Shown here: in pieces, positions 46,642 to 58,000 of the stretch | Layout: each line of letters begins with the position of its first letter | Position numbering within the stretch: position 1 is the stretch's first letter | Origin: Termitomyces sp. T153 | Lineage: Eukaryota > Basidiomycota > Agaricomycetes > Agaricales > Lyophyllaceae | Reading direction: 5' to 3' | Length of the DNA stretch: 64,000 bases | NCBI GenBank assembly: GCA_018296165.2 | Contig: JACKQL020000077.1 | Location: 62,001 to 126,000 of the forward strand | Made by a program: the position numbers and the translations under genes | Notes under the pieces: model-generated | Databases searched by the model: none | Seen by the model: only the letters and a program-made list of their open reading frames with translations | Told to the model about the DNA's origin: nothing

Positions 46642-48301
46642 TGTCAGGTTCTACTGACAAGGGGGGCTCAGCTATCATTCTGGGCATCTGAATTGATCTC
46701 TGTTAGCATGGTTAGATTTTGCCAGGAGTGTTGTGCAATTTGAGGGAAAACTACTTGGGGGGTCCCAGAGTTTATTCTCTTGTTGAGGAAGTGTTTTGTT
46801 GGGGGAGGGGAGTGGTATGGTGGCAGGTCTGGGGCTCCATGGGCAGGTTGCAGTGTGTGATGCCCTTGCTAGTGGGGTGGCACTTTCTTCAATGTTGAGT
46901 TGTCATTGGAGAGTGCAGCATCCTTCCGATGTTGATTTGGGATGGGTAGCAACAGGGGAAAAACTGATTGCTTCTTATGGGAGGCATCAGCAATTTCAGG
47001 GCATTCCAGAGAAACTACTTTGTATGGGGTTTGTTTCTGGGTACTCCAGTAGTGTGGTCCTGGTTCAATAGACATCTCCTGGTGTATGGGCAGGGGTTCA
47101 TGGAGTTGTTATTCAGCAATTTGTAATTGCAGGGTGGGTGCTGCAGGGCATTGTCATTTTGGTTGGCATTGTAGGTCCCCTGGGTTGGATGTCAGAGTTA
47201 GGGCGGGGGCCCTGGAGTTGCATTGCCAGGGTCCAGAGTTGTGTGGGGGGCTTCAGAGTGGCTCAGAGGGGTTGGTTGGGGCAGCCTTGACCTGGTGCAG
47301 TGTTATTTGAGCCATCAAGCTCACTCGAGTCACTTAGTGAGCAAGCTCTCCAGGGACGTTGGAGCATATGTTCTTTATTGTTGGGGGTTTTTGGAACTTG
47401 AGAGAGTTGATCAACGGTTTTGGGGATGATGGTGGGGCTTCCCCCTCCCTTATATAAACATGTCAGTGAGTTCAGAGTACTCCGGGGAACTACTTCACGT
47501 GGGATCCTCTTTTCCCTATAGTTCATTCTGATGGGGCAATTCCAATGCTGGGGTTGGGTGTAGCATTGATCTTGAGATCTTGCTCTGTTGTTGGTGGGGT
47601 TACTGGATTGAGCTTGATTTCAATGACAGTGGAGCTAGTGTGGGAGGGCAGAATTTCTTGGGGGTGGGTGCAGGTGAGAGTCAGATGGTCTGCTGGCACA
47701 GTAGTAGGGTTCTGCTATTGGGTTACAATGCTGTCAGGGACTTACTGGGTTTGTCCTGATGGCTTGCAGAGTTGCTTGTGGGTTGGTGGATCCAGAAGCA
47801 GGCTTGGGGAAGCACATTCTCAGTGATCTCATCATTGTTCTGGTGGGGTTGGCAATCTTCTTCATGCAATGGGTGATTTTTCATGGAAGGTTTGTGTTAT
47901 TGTTGTTGGAGGGGTGGAGGTGCAGTGCCAGAGAAGTTTGTCAATCATTGGGCTGAATTATCACCAGGGTTTAACATGCTGCTTTTGGTGATGTTGGGGT
48001 CAACCTTTATGGGGAAGCAGAGCTGGTGGAGAGGGTGGGGGAAGGGTGGGAGGTGGTCTGCAAGAGTGGTGTAGGGTTGGGCATGGGTGGGGAGGGTGTC
48101 TATGGAGAGAGCTATTGTATGGGTGTAACCAGAGCAGAAGGGATGTTTGGTGTCAGGTCTACAACTCAATGTGCTTTGGCAAATTGGGCAGGGCCATATG
48201 AATCATAAGGGTTTCCAAGCATGGGTCAACTATAGACATTGGAAGTGTTTGGCAAACATGTGTGTGGAGCTAGCATGGACATCACAAACGGGGTAAGGTA
48301 G

Positions 48302-48314
48302 AGTCTTGATATTA
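48302..48314 (-). promoter_or_regulatory. Self-complementary primer-binding site of family A
   Basis: On the minus strand TAATATCAAGACT directly follows the LTR end CCTGACA. It is complementary over 12 of 13 positions to AGTCTTGATATTG, located about 30 nt after the TATA box of the same LTR. See the matching plus-oriented copy at 61337-61349. Confidence 0.65.
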
Positions 48315-49432
48315 TGTCAGGTTCTGCTGATGATGGGGGCTCAGCTACACTGGGCAAGTCCTTACTAGGCAGACATGATTCCCTGCACTGACAACTGGGC
48401 ATTCAGAGGTGTCCCAAACACTGGGGACTTGTGAGGATAGTTGGTGGAGATTGATCCAAGCAAGTCTGGAGAGGTCCAGAGGAGTAGGGGACGAGCTGCG
48501 GGAAGGGGGACAGGCTTGGCAGGGTTCAGGCACATGTCCATATATGAGTATTGCGGGTGTGGAGGAGGCAGAGGCTATGTGAGTGATGGAAGTGGAGCTG
48601 GAGTTTGATGGGGGATCAACGGAGGTTGATAGAGTACAGAGCTGAGCATGTAGCGAGGTTCAGAGTTGGTTAAAGAGTGTCTGGGATTCATAATTGTAAT
48701 TGTGGGGTTTGCAAAGGCATTAAGGTTGGGAAAGATAAGAACACAATGGTTGGGACTAATCAAACAAGATGAGATGGAGTCGAGATGAGATGGAGATGAG
48801 AACGAGAATAGATTCAGGCAGAGATACAAAACAATAATGAAAATGATAACAGAATAGAGATGAGACAAGACCAGGAGAATGAGAGTAAGAAAACAAGACA
48901 CAGAACATGAAACATGAGAGAGAAACAATCAGACCATAGGTAACATTAAGCAATATCAAGACTAGAGTATGAAGAGCTACTCTACATCTTATATACTGAC
49001 TACTGGAGAGCTCTGGGGAATGTTGGCTGTGGTGGTGGGGCTTGGCAGAGCTTGACGGAGTCAATGAGTGTCAGTTATAATCAGAGGGTGGGCCACATTG
49101 ATATGTTGATGGGATCAATTGGTGACGTGGGCTGTTTTGAGGTTGTTGTGATACTCCAAAGTAAGTTGGAGGAACCAGGGTGTTGAGTTGATGATGTGTA
49201 ACAGGATTAGGCACAGCAGGGGAATGGTTCCAGGGGCTCAGGAGATCCAGAGGAAGCATTGCTGACTGCAGGGAGAGCAGGGGGCTGTTGGAGTTAGCTG
49301 AGGATGCATTGGAGTTAGCCAGAGTAGGCATGGAGCACTGTGGAAGTTTGGTGAGGCATTGGGGGAGGTTCTGGGGGGGGCAGGGGTTTGTTGGGCAATG
49401 TGCAGGGGTCCAGGAAACAGGTTGTAACATCA
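48315..49432 (-). repeat. LTR of family A, minus orientation, complete
   Basis: 1,118 bp, TGTCAGGTTC...GTTGTAACATCA in plus coordinates. On the minus strand a TATA-like AGTATATAAGA is followed by AGTCTTGATATTG at 48963-48951. The polypurine side (AAAGGGAGGGG on minus) is at 49443-49433 and the primer-binding side at 48314. Internal sequence continues on both sides, so this LTR sits in the middle of the permuted copy. Confidence 0.75.
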
Positions 49433-49649
49433 CCCCTCCCTTTCAACATTGAGACCCTTGAGATGCAGGGTGCAGGTTGGGGATTGGCAGGGGCATGGGA
49501 GTCAAAGCCAAGTAATATTTATCAATCTGCAGCGAATGATGGTGGTGTGGGAGGCAAAGTCAAAGCGTGGTTGCCGCTTCATCAGGGGGTTCTTCCCAAT
49601 CAATTAAAAGACTTGGACATATCCCAGAGTTCCCCCAAAAATTTCTTCC

Positions 49650-51374
49650 ATGTCCTCCAATCACTCAGCTCCATGGTTTTCTGATGTGGATGAGGTGGTG
49701 GTGTACAACAGTGAGGGGGAGGAGTTTGAGTGCCAGCATCAGGTCAGTGCCATGTACCAGGGTCATAAGTAGTGTCTACTTGTTTTTTCAGGGTAATTGA
49801 TGGAGCTTTGCAAGGTGGGTTGCAATGGTGTTGGGCTCTTCTGGGGGCTCTACTTGAGAGAGGGGCTTGGGATGGACTAGAGTTCATCCCACAGAGTTGA
49901 GTTTGGCAGTGGGGGGTGGGGAGGGAGTTCTGCAGGCACAGCAAGTTCTGCAGGTGGAGGTGATGGCAGAGGAGTTTGCAAGGGCATTGGCATGGGCTCA
50001 GGGCCCCCCAACACTAGAGTGGTGTTTGAACCAAGCCCTGGTAGTTTTCAAGCCCTTTTGGTTGCATTTACTGACTGTTTAGTTATAGTGTACCCTTTGT
50101 GCTTGGCAGGGTGAGCTGTGCAAATTTGACGGGCCCTCTGTGGGCTTGCAATGTGACACCTCTGTGTGCCTTCTGTGCCATGCAAGGCATGAGAAGTGCT
50201 CAATTTTGTTGGAGTGGCAGGTGGCATGCATTGCTGCAGAGCAGGGTGGGATGAGGGTTGGGTGCGGGAGCAACTGGGTGAGGCACTGAAGGCTAGGGTG
50301 TCAGGGGAGGGGGGTGCAGGGCGACCTGTGGAGAAGGTAGGACCTCCGCAGGGTGGGTGGAGGGAGGGAGTGCTGGCAGCAGTGGATAAGGGGAAACAGA
50401 GGGCCTCCTCGCTGTTGGAGGCAGGGCCCAGGAAGAGGCTGCAGGAACACAAGTCGATAGTGGGGCCTCCAGGGCCCCACTTTTACTCTCTTACCTTGGG
50501 TGCGCCATTGGAACAGGCTTCAAGTTACTCTGAGCCCCACCTTCAATCATGGAGGTTTTTTTATGTTGGCAGGTGGAGGCTTTGATGATGGCATTGATGG
50601 TGCAAGAGGGGGAGCTCCAACAGGTAAGAGAGGATCTGGATGCAGCACAGAGGGAGAAGGAGGCACTGCAGCGGGAGTGGGACACCTCAGTGTGAGTGGC
50701 AACAGAGCAGGCATTGGAGGTGCAGGGTTTGCAGGAGCATCTGACGCAGTGGGAGGTATGACCCATGGAGGTGGCAGAGGGGTGGCAGGTGGCATTGGAG
50801 GGTGGTTCATTGCGGGCAGAGCTGGAGGCAGTGGGGCGGAGGGAGGATTGGTTGGCCAGTGAGGCCGCCTCGGGCCATGTGAGGGTCCTTTGTAAGTATC
50901 TCCCCAGTTTTCCATTCTGTTGCTATAAATTGTTTTTGGTTAGGCTGGGTGTGGGAGCACTGAGTTCTCCTGGATAGTGCCTCTGTGGCACTGGTGTCAA
51001 TCCAAGACAGGTTGACACAGATGTCCATGTATCACTCTCCAGAGCTTTAGCAGGAGATGGCAAGGATGGGGAGGTTGCTGGCAGGGCATTGGCAGTACAA
51101 TGCGGTGGCTCTAGGGTCATGGTGGAAGATGGTGGTGGACATGGGGGAGACCTTGCCGGGGTTGGCAGAGGTTCTAGTGGTGGTGCAGGCCCAAATGGAG
51201 ATTGATTTGGAGATTGGGGAGGATAGGAGGGGGTTTCCTGAGGGGGGGGAGGAGTTGAGGGAGCAGTTGGACTCTGTCCTCTTGTTGCTCTGCACTCTGT
51301 CGCCTACCCCCTTTTTATTGTATTATATCATTGTTAATGCAATTTTGGTTGATGCTCCTGAGCACATGTGGTGA
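49650..51374 (+). pseudogene. Antisense cysteine-cluster/coiled-coil gene relic inside family A
   Basis: On the strand opposite to the LTR direction a coding region can be followed through several frames. It starts ATG with HSAPWFSDVDEVVVYNSEGE. A cysteine cluster at about 50110-50190 has C-x12-C-x4-C-x2-C-x6-C with CDTSVCLLCHARHEKCS. Then come GWVREQLGEALKARVSGE, a basic KGKQRASSLLEAGPRKR patch and VGPPGPHFYS. A heptad-rich coiled coil at about 50575-50870 has EGELQQVREDLDAAQREKEA, LQEHLTQWEV and LEAVGRREDWLASEAASG. The C-terminal block at 51057-51300 has MARMGRLLAGHWQYNAV, GSWWKMVVDMGE and EVLVVVQAQMEIDLEIGE. Stops and frameshifts make it a relic. It resembles uncharacterised repeated predicted proteins of Agaricomycetes. 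The function is unknown. Confidence 0.55.
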
Positions 51375-53582
51375 GCTTTAGTTTGTGTGAGGATAAGTAA
51401 AAATATGCAGGGGTGTGGATGGGAGTTGAATCCTTAGTAAGTCCAGAGGCGGGAGTTAAGCCCATTGTTTGCTGTCTGTGTTGTCTAGTCCTAGGGTCAT
51501 TGCGGGACTTGGCAGAGTATTGTGGGAGGGAGTCCCAAGGCTCAACAGGGTGTTGGGAGTCTTCCTGCAGGATTCTGTTGCATTTTGGGGTGTTGATAGC
51601 AGCATTGTTGGGCTTGGCCCTTGGGGTTTCAGACCAAAGTTGTAGGGGTTGTCCTCTGTCTGCGGCAGGGTTGAGCATTGTGCTGGTTAGGGGGGGCAGA
51701 CCTCCAAATCTTTGGAGTGTGCTTGATGGTGGCTGGCAGTTTTGTTAGGGGTGGAGGCCTTCTGGTGGTTTGACCCTTATGCCAACATGGGTGGCAGAGG
51801 TGGCGGAGGTCCTTCTTGATGACAGTGGGGGTTGCAGAGTGAAGACCCTTATACCAACACAGCTGGTGGAGATGGCAGAGGTTTCTTTGGATAGTGGCGG
51901 GGGTGGTGGGGTGAAGTTTGTCCTTGGAGGTGGGGCCAGTCAGAGGCAGAAGTCCTTGGCAGCATAGAGGTGTGGTCCTAGTATGAGGTAGTCCTTGTAA
52001 TAGTTTGTTGGGGGACTGTTCCATGGGCCAGCTATGCTGTGAGTTGGATTAGTGTGGCTGCAGAGGTACTCCCTTGGGGTAGGTGTTGCCATTCTTTGGT
52101 TGTTGGTGTCTGGGCTTTGTGTTTTAGTTGGTTTGCATATGGTGGGGGGTTTGTTGAGCTCCAGAGTATTGAGGTGTACTGGGTTTGGGCGTTGCTGTGC
52201 TCTGGAGTGTTGGCTCTGGTTGAGGTCACACTTCAGAGTATGGTGTTTAGGGATGGGTGTGCTCAGGTGGTGTTTTGGTGTGCTCTGGAGTGTCATTGAC
52301 GAGGGGGTGGAGTTTGGGGTGGCCAGTCTCAATGAGTTTCTTCTGGTCCAGAGTTGAGGTTCATGAGTTCTAGGCCATTTACATGATCTTGCTCTCTGTT
52401 CCTGGCCAAGGGTAAGTCCAGAGATGGTTAGAGAAGTCTTACATAGTTCTGTCATTCTCTAGAACTTGAGGTGCTGCCTGGGTTGAATTGGTAGAGGCCT
52501 CCTTTTGGCAGAGGCAGCATGGGATTTGGTTGGTGACTGTCTCATCCTAGCAGAGGTGCTCCGGGGTGAGGGGGAATTTGGGGGCTGTCATTCCATGGGT
52601 TATTCCTCTTGGAGTAGGTAGTTCTTTTGGTGGAGCTGTGTTGGGGGACTGTATTGAGGGCCTCAGGGTTACTGATTTGTTGGCGGAGTGTGCAGGGCCA
52701 GTGGTACAAAGGTGGTGCAGGAGTTGGTAGTCTTTCATCCCTTCCCAGGGTGGAGCCAGTAATGGGGTGGTGTGAGGGTTGGCGGAGTGTTGGCCTTGCT
52801 GGTGGAGCTCTTTTATGCTTGGTGGGTCAGGGTGGGGTTAGTTTGGGGTGAGCTCAGGGGCCTCAGGCAGTGGTTTTTGTTCTTGCCCAGAGCAGAGCTG
52901 GCAGTGGAGGCAGTGGGGGGTTGGCAAAGTATTGACTTCACTGGCAGAGCTCTCTTGGTTTTAGTGGGACAGGGCAGGATTGGTCTGCGCGGGTTCAGAG
53001 TGTTGTTTCTTTCTCCCAGAGTGGAAATTAGCAGTGTGGGGTTGCAGGGTGAGAGTAGCCCAGTGGGTGGTTTGCTGATAGAGTTGATTCCAGAGGTGAT
53101 GTGGGGGGAAAAGGGGGTCCAGGGAGCATTTGGTCAGTCTGTTGTTTCCATTGTACAAACCAGGGGTTCGGAGTCAAATGTGGGGATTGGGGTTGGTTCT
53201 TAACTTGTTAGCAGGGCTGTGTTGGAGGCAACGCGAGTCAAAGGGGAGGCTCTGGAGTTGGGTTTTCCTCTTTGTTTAGTCAGTGCAATGAGCAGATGTT
53301 TAACAGACATTACCACTGAGTGGCAGAGTCATTGCATATGGTGGTGGCTCCCAGAGTCACATTTGAATGTGAGGAGCGGGTCTGGCTGCCTTCCAAGGCT
53401 TTGGTGATTCTAGCCATTGTCCCTTTGTGCAAAGTCTTTTGCTGTGTTGGGGGAGATGGTCATTCACAGTCATTGGAGGGTGGCGGGAAGTTGGTTGCAG
53501 GGGGACATTGATCTGGGACTTCAAGGGGGTTCATGGTGGGGTTAGGGTAGTCTTTCCTTTGTGCTCCAGAGCAGTCTGGAGA

Positions 53583-54642
53583 GTATCCCTTCCATTTCAC
53601 CATGAACTGCAACTTCCCTCAGAATACTCTGCTATCCAGGATCTCCTCTACCTCATACTCTTCCTCATCATATACTAGGACTGGTAGTGGGGGTGGCTTA
53701 GGGCAATGGCCTGGAATTGTATCCTCTAGAGCTGGAAACAACTTGACCACATTGAAGACTGGATGCAGTTGGTGCAGGCCTGCTGGGAGTTTAAGTCAGT
53801 ATGCCAAAGGCCCTACCTTCTTCTCCACCATGAAGGGGCCAAGATGACAATGTGACAGCTTCAGGGATGGCCTTGTTGTCTTAATGTCTGAGCTATCCAA
53901 GTACACATGGCTTGTAAACTGGAGGAGGTGTCTGTCTGCAATCATAGTACTATGCCATGTCTTCCTTGGCCTTCACCAATGCAGCCTTTGCCTCCTCCTG
54001 TGCCCTTCTCATCTGGTTCACGAACTCATTGATGGAGTCATTCTCTGAGGGGTGTGCCCAAGGTTCAAATCCCATGTGAGGGTGCCTGCCGGTGTCCAGG
54101 AAGAATGAAGTCATCTATGTGGAAGAGTGAACATGGTTGTTGTATTGGAATTCTGCATCCAGCAGCAGCTCATTCCAGTCATCCTGCCTCTCATTACAAA
54201 ACAGGCGGAGATACTGTTCCAGTTCCTGGTTAACACATTCTGTCTGCCTGTCTGACTGAGAGTAATAGGCCATGGTGGTATGGAGCTTTATGCCTAGCAG
54301 GCAATACAGTCCTTGAGTGAATTCTGCCACAAACTGGGGGCCCCAGTCTGAGACATACCCATCTGACAGACTGTGGAGTTTCCAGACATTCTTACAGTAC
54401 AGGCTGGCTGCTCCTAAGGCAGAGCATGTGGTGTAGGTAGGTATGAGGTAAGCCTGTTTGCCATAGAGGTCCACCACTACCATCACAGCATTGTACCCAT
54501 GAGCATCTGGAAGTTCCACAATGAAATCCACTGATGCAATACTCCAGCAAGCAGCTGGAATAGGAAGTGGGTGGAGCTGGCCCATGGGTGCTTGGTGGCT
54601 AAGGTTTAGTGTGGAGACAGAGGTCACAGGTGCTAGTGTAGG
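53583..54642 (-). pseudogene. Family B Gypsy integrase and N-terminal half of chromodomain
   Basis: On the minus strand the end of the zinc-binding domain (STCDLCLHTKP) leads into the integrase core. This has VDFIVELPDAHGYNAVMVVV and DLYGKQAYLIP (first Asp), SDWGPQFVAEFTQG (second Asp) and QSDRQTECVNQELEQY (Glu). Traces of the linker follow at 54115-53850, then the chromodomain start EEYEVEEILDSRVF/KLQFMVKWKGY in mixed frames at about 53700-53583. The frame is cut at 54642 by a family A LTR and at 53583 by the permuted A copy. Reverse transcriptase lies beyond and is not visible. Confidence 0.8.
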
Positions 54643-54720
54643 TGCTGTCATGACCCGTCCCCTGGACCCCTGCACATCGTCCAGCAACCTCCCGTTCCCC
54701 AAAACCCCCAATGCTCTGCC

Positions 54721-54963
54721 TGTAAGGATGCTGGGGCATCCTCACGATGAAATGAGAAGTAAAGTTGAGATAAGTGGGGTCACGTGACACATACCAGACC
54801 AATTCGGAAACTCACCCTTGTTGTTCTCTCAACTAATTTACAAATAACAAAGGTGAGGAAAGACCTATATTATATTTCACGATGTCAACTAATTTACAAA
54901 CAACAAAGAAACCATTGTCTTGTCTGTTGGTTCGAGTGAGGCTGATAAACCGTCAGCCTTTCA
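54721..54963 (+). repeat. 5' LTR of element E
   Basis: Begins TGTAAGGATGCTGGGGCATC and ends GCCTTTCA. Contains CACGTG within TCACGTGA (54780-54787), and a direct repeat CAACTAATTTACAAAtAACA (54830 and 54886). Compared with the 3' LTR it shows 10 differences by eye, nine of them at CG positions. Confidence 0.9.
54939..54959. other. Hairpin at the 3' end of the E LTR
   Basis: AGGCTGA and TCAGCCT form a perfect 7-bp stem with a 7-nt loop four bases before the LTR end. The stem is conserved in the 3' LTR although the loop differs by one base. It could be an RNA processing or priming structure. Its role is unknown. Confidence 0.5.
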
Positions 54964-55028
54964 CTTTTTTTTTGACACTGATAACGGTCTGAAATTAAAT
55001 TTTCACCCTGACATGCTGAAATCAACCT

Positions 55029-58000
55029 TTGACACCCACCCCTCTCCTTACCCAACAGGAGGCGCAAAGAAGAGCCACGCTAACTGCCACGGTTCCTTTG
55101 GTAGTCACAAATACAGCTCACATGAGCTGCACGCCATCTGAAACCACAGACAAAAATTTTCAAACCCCTCCACGTTCACCTCTCACTGAGCTCTCAAGCT
55201 CAGAAAAGGATTCTTCAGACTCAGACAAGTCCTCAGAGTACCCCAACCACCCATACCAACTCCTGTGCTCATTGCCATCAGCGCCGCACACAACCCATCA
55301 ACACCGCCATGATAGCTGAACGCCGCTGTCAGACTCACTGATGCCACTCACCGACAATTGTCCACTCGCAGAAGTAAAAGTCTCCAAACTCAAGGACTGT
55401 CCAATGCTCATGCTGGGCCGGCTTGACATCAAGAAATTCCAGGAATGGTCCAATGCATGCCACCGGTACCTGAAACACTCAGAGAAGAAGCCCGAGGAGA
55501 TTGTGAGGTTTGTTGCTGACGGGATGCTGGAGCCGCACTTCATGAAATGGTATCACGCCAACCAGACACGTATCAATGCCCTCTCACTAGACAAATATCT
55601 GACTGAGTTTGCAAAATATGTGTTACCACACAAATGGGAGCACAGCGTCTGCAACATGCTCCTGTCATCTAAGCAGGGGAACAAGCCTTTTGCAGATTGG
55701 CAAATAGAACTCGAGAACCTCAACGCACTCCTTGCAAACACCAAATTGACGTGCTGTCTATCAGAGGCATCTGTCCAGGCACAACTTGAAGCAAACATGA
55801 ACCCAGACCTGCACGCCAAGCTCAACAACACCAACCTTATAGCCACCACCTTCCCAGACTGGATTTGCGAAGTCACAGAGCTTGATGAGGATCTGCATGA
55901 GGAAAATGCATGCACCCAACGCCTCATTGATGCCAACAATGTCGCCTGTGCAGCAGAATGACAGAAGTGCAAGCCACTCGCGGAACGCCTCTCAGATCCC
56001 CCCACATGCACCCAATCCCCAAGTTTGATGGGATCAAGTGCAAATGCAAACATCTTGCAACTCCTGTGGCTCACAGAAGACGAAAAAAGGATCCTCAAGG
56101 AGCACAAGGGCTGTACTCGATGCTGGGTGTTTTACTGCGGCCATGCCGAGGACCTGAACAAATGCCCAATGAAGATCAAAAACACTTGGCCAGACCCCAA
56201 GAATTACAAGACGCTCACCCTCAAGACGGCACTTGCCGCCAAGAACAAAACAGTCGCAGGATACATGTATGCAGAGGAAATCTGTGATGACAACATGGAC
56301 AGCAACTCATACGTCCCTCCTTCTGACCCCCCTCTCACTGGCCAACACATGAAGGCCACGGTCGAACTCTCCGGCCCATCCATCCCCTCCTTCCCTATTT
56401 CTGTCAAGGCCTTGCTTGATAACGGATGTCCTTCTACAGTGATTTCTGATGCACTGGTCACCCGCCTGGGGCTCCGTCATTTTCCTCTGCCCAAGGAGGA
56501 GGACAACTTGACGTCCCTATCGGAATCGCCACTACACTGTAAGGAGTATGTTAAGCTGGAGCTGTTGGCAGGGAAGGGAGCATGGTCATCAGGAGTCAGT
56601 AGGGCAAAAATAAATGTCGGCTTACCTGTACCTCTACTCCTGGAAATCCCATTTCTGTCCAGCGAGCAAATCATGCTTGATGTACATGCCTGAACTGCAA
56701 TCAACAAGAGAACAGGATTCGACATCATGGCTCCACCACCACCAAGGTCAGAGCCAATACAGAACACAAAACCGCCAAAGAAGAAGAGAAAATCACACGA
56801 AGGCAAGGCCTCTAACCCCAGCCCAGAGAACACTACAGAGCAGGGGTCCACACCCAAATTAGAGGGAAGGGAAGCACCCGACCCCAAGACTATACTTGCA
56901 ATGGTGCTGGAGCGCATCAAAGGTCTGGCTTTTCAAGAAAAGCTTCAGAAGAAAGACGCGGAACTGAAAGAGCAATATGCAGACCAATTTACAGCCAGGT
57001 TGCCAGACATACAGGCTGTGCCCAACAATATACACCACCGAATTTGGCTCAAAGACCCTCACAAGGTGGTCAATTCATGGGGCTACGCAGCACCCAAGAA
57101 ATACCATGAAGCCTGGAAGAAACTGTTGGATGAGCACCTCGCTGCCGGCAGATTATGACCCTCTTCTTCCGAATTTGCATCACCATCTTTCTGCGTCGCG
57201 GAATATCACAACAGAGTCCCGGATCCAACAATACCCCCACAATGGGTGAATGACTATCAAGAACTGAACAAAAACACCATCCGGGACAATTGTCCCCTGC
57301 CACTGATAGAGGACATCCTTGCCGCCTGTGGAAAGGGTAAGATTTTTGGAAAACTGGACATGACAAACTCATTCTTTCAAACGCGAGTCCATCCCAACGA
57401 TATATATCTCACAGCAGTCCGCACACCCTGGGGACTGTACAAATGGACAGTCATGCCTATGGGTGGGTGCAACGTGCCATTGACGCACCAAAGGCAGGCC
57501 ACAGATGCATTGCGGGAGCTGATAGGGAAGATATGCTACGTATACATGGACAATGTAGTCATATGGTCGGAGTCTGTGGAGGAACACAAAGAGAACGTCA
57601 GAAGAGTACTCAAAGCCCTGCAAAAAGCTGGTCTATACTGCAACTTGGATAAATCTGTTCTTTTCGCCACGGAGATTGCCTTCCTTGGGCATACGATATC
57701 TGCAGAGGGCATCACAGCCGATCTGCGCAAGATAGACAAAATCCAGCAGTGGCCAAGGCCAAAGACTGCTACAAATGTACACGGTTTTCTGGGCCTCACG
57801 AGATACTTGGCAGCTTTACTACCTGCACTGGCAGAACACACAAGCATTCTCACACCATTGACCACGAAAGAGTGCGACCGATTGTTTCCTGAGTGGACAG
57901 ACAAGCACCAGAGGGCTTTTGATGAGATTAAACAAATAGTTACCAGCGCCAAATGCCTCACCGTCATTGACTATGAGGATCCCACCAAGAAGATCTTCGT

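Larger units (their letters stand above)
46642..53582 (-). mobile_element. Family A retroelement copy, apparently circularly permuted
   Basis: The 6.9 kb insert splits the B chromodomain and is flanked by ATATC (46637-46641) and GTATC (53583-53587), a likely 5-bp target duplication. Read on the minus strand the order is internal 3' half (53582-49433), LTR (49432-48315), internal 5' half (48314 to about 46675), then about 33 bp of LTR end. The internal part aligns in inverse orientation with the A copy at 61337-64000: 48314-46675 matches 61337-63307, and 53582-52050 matches about 63400-63955. The break in the permuted copy therefore falls at nearly the same internal point on both sides. No RT or integrase is encoded. 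Confidence 0.6.

Noticed and set aside
50547..50915. Pro/Ala-rich 122-codon minus-strand frame
   Set aside because: It is the complement of the Glu/Gln/Leu-rich coiled-coil stretch on the plus strand; the Pro/Ala bias is what such a complement gives.
46796..53500. Many Gly/Trp/Val-rich plus-strand frames in the G-rich part of family A
   Set aside because: Outside 49650-51374 they reflect strand composition only, are not conserved in the inverted copy, and have no domain.
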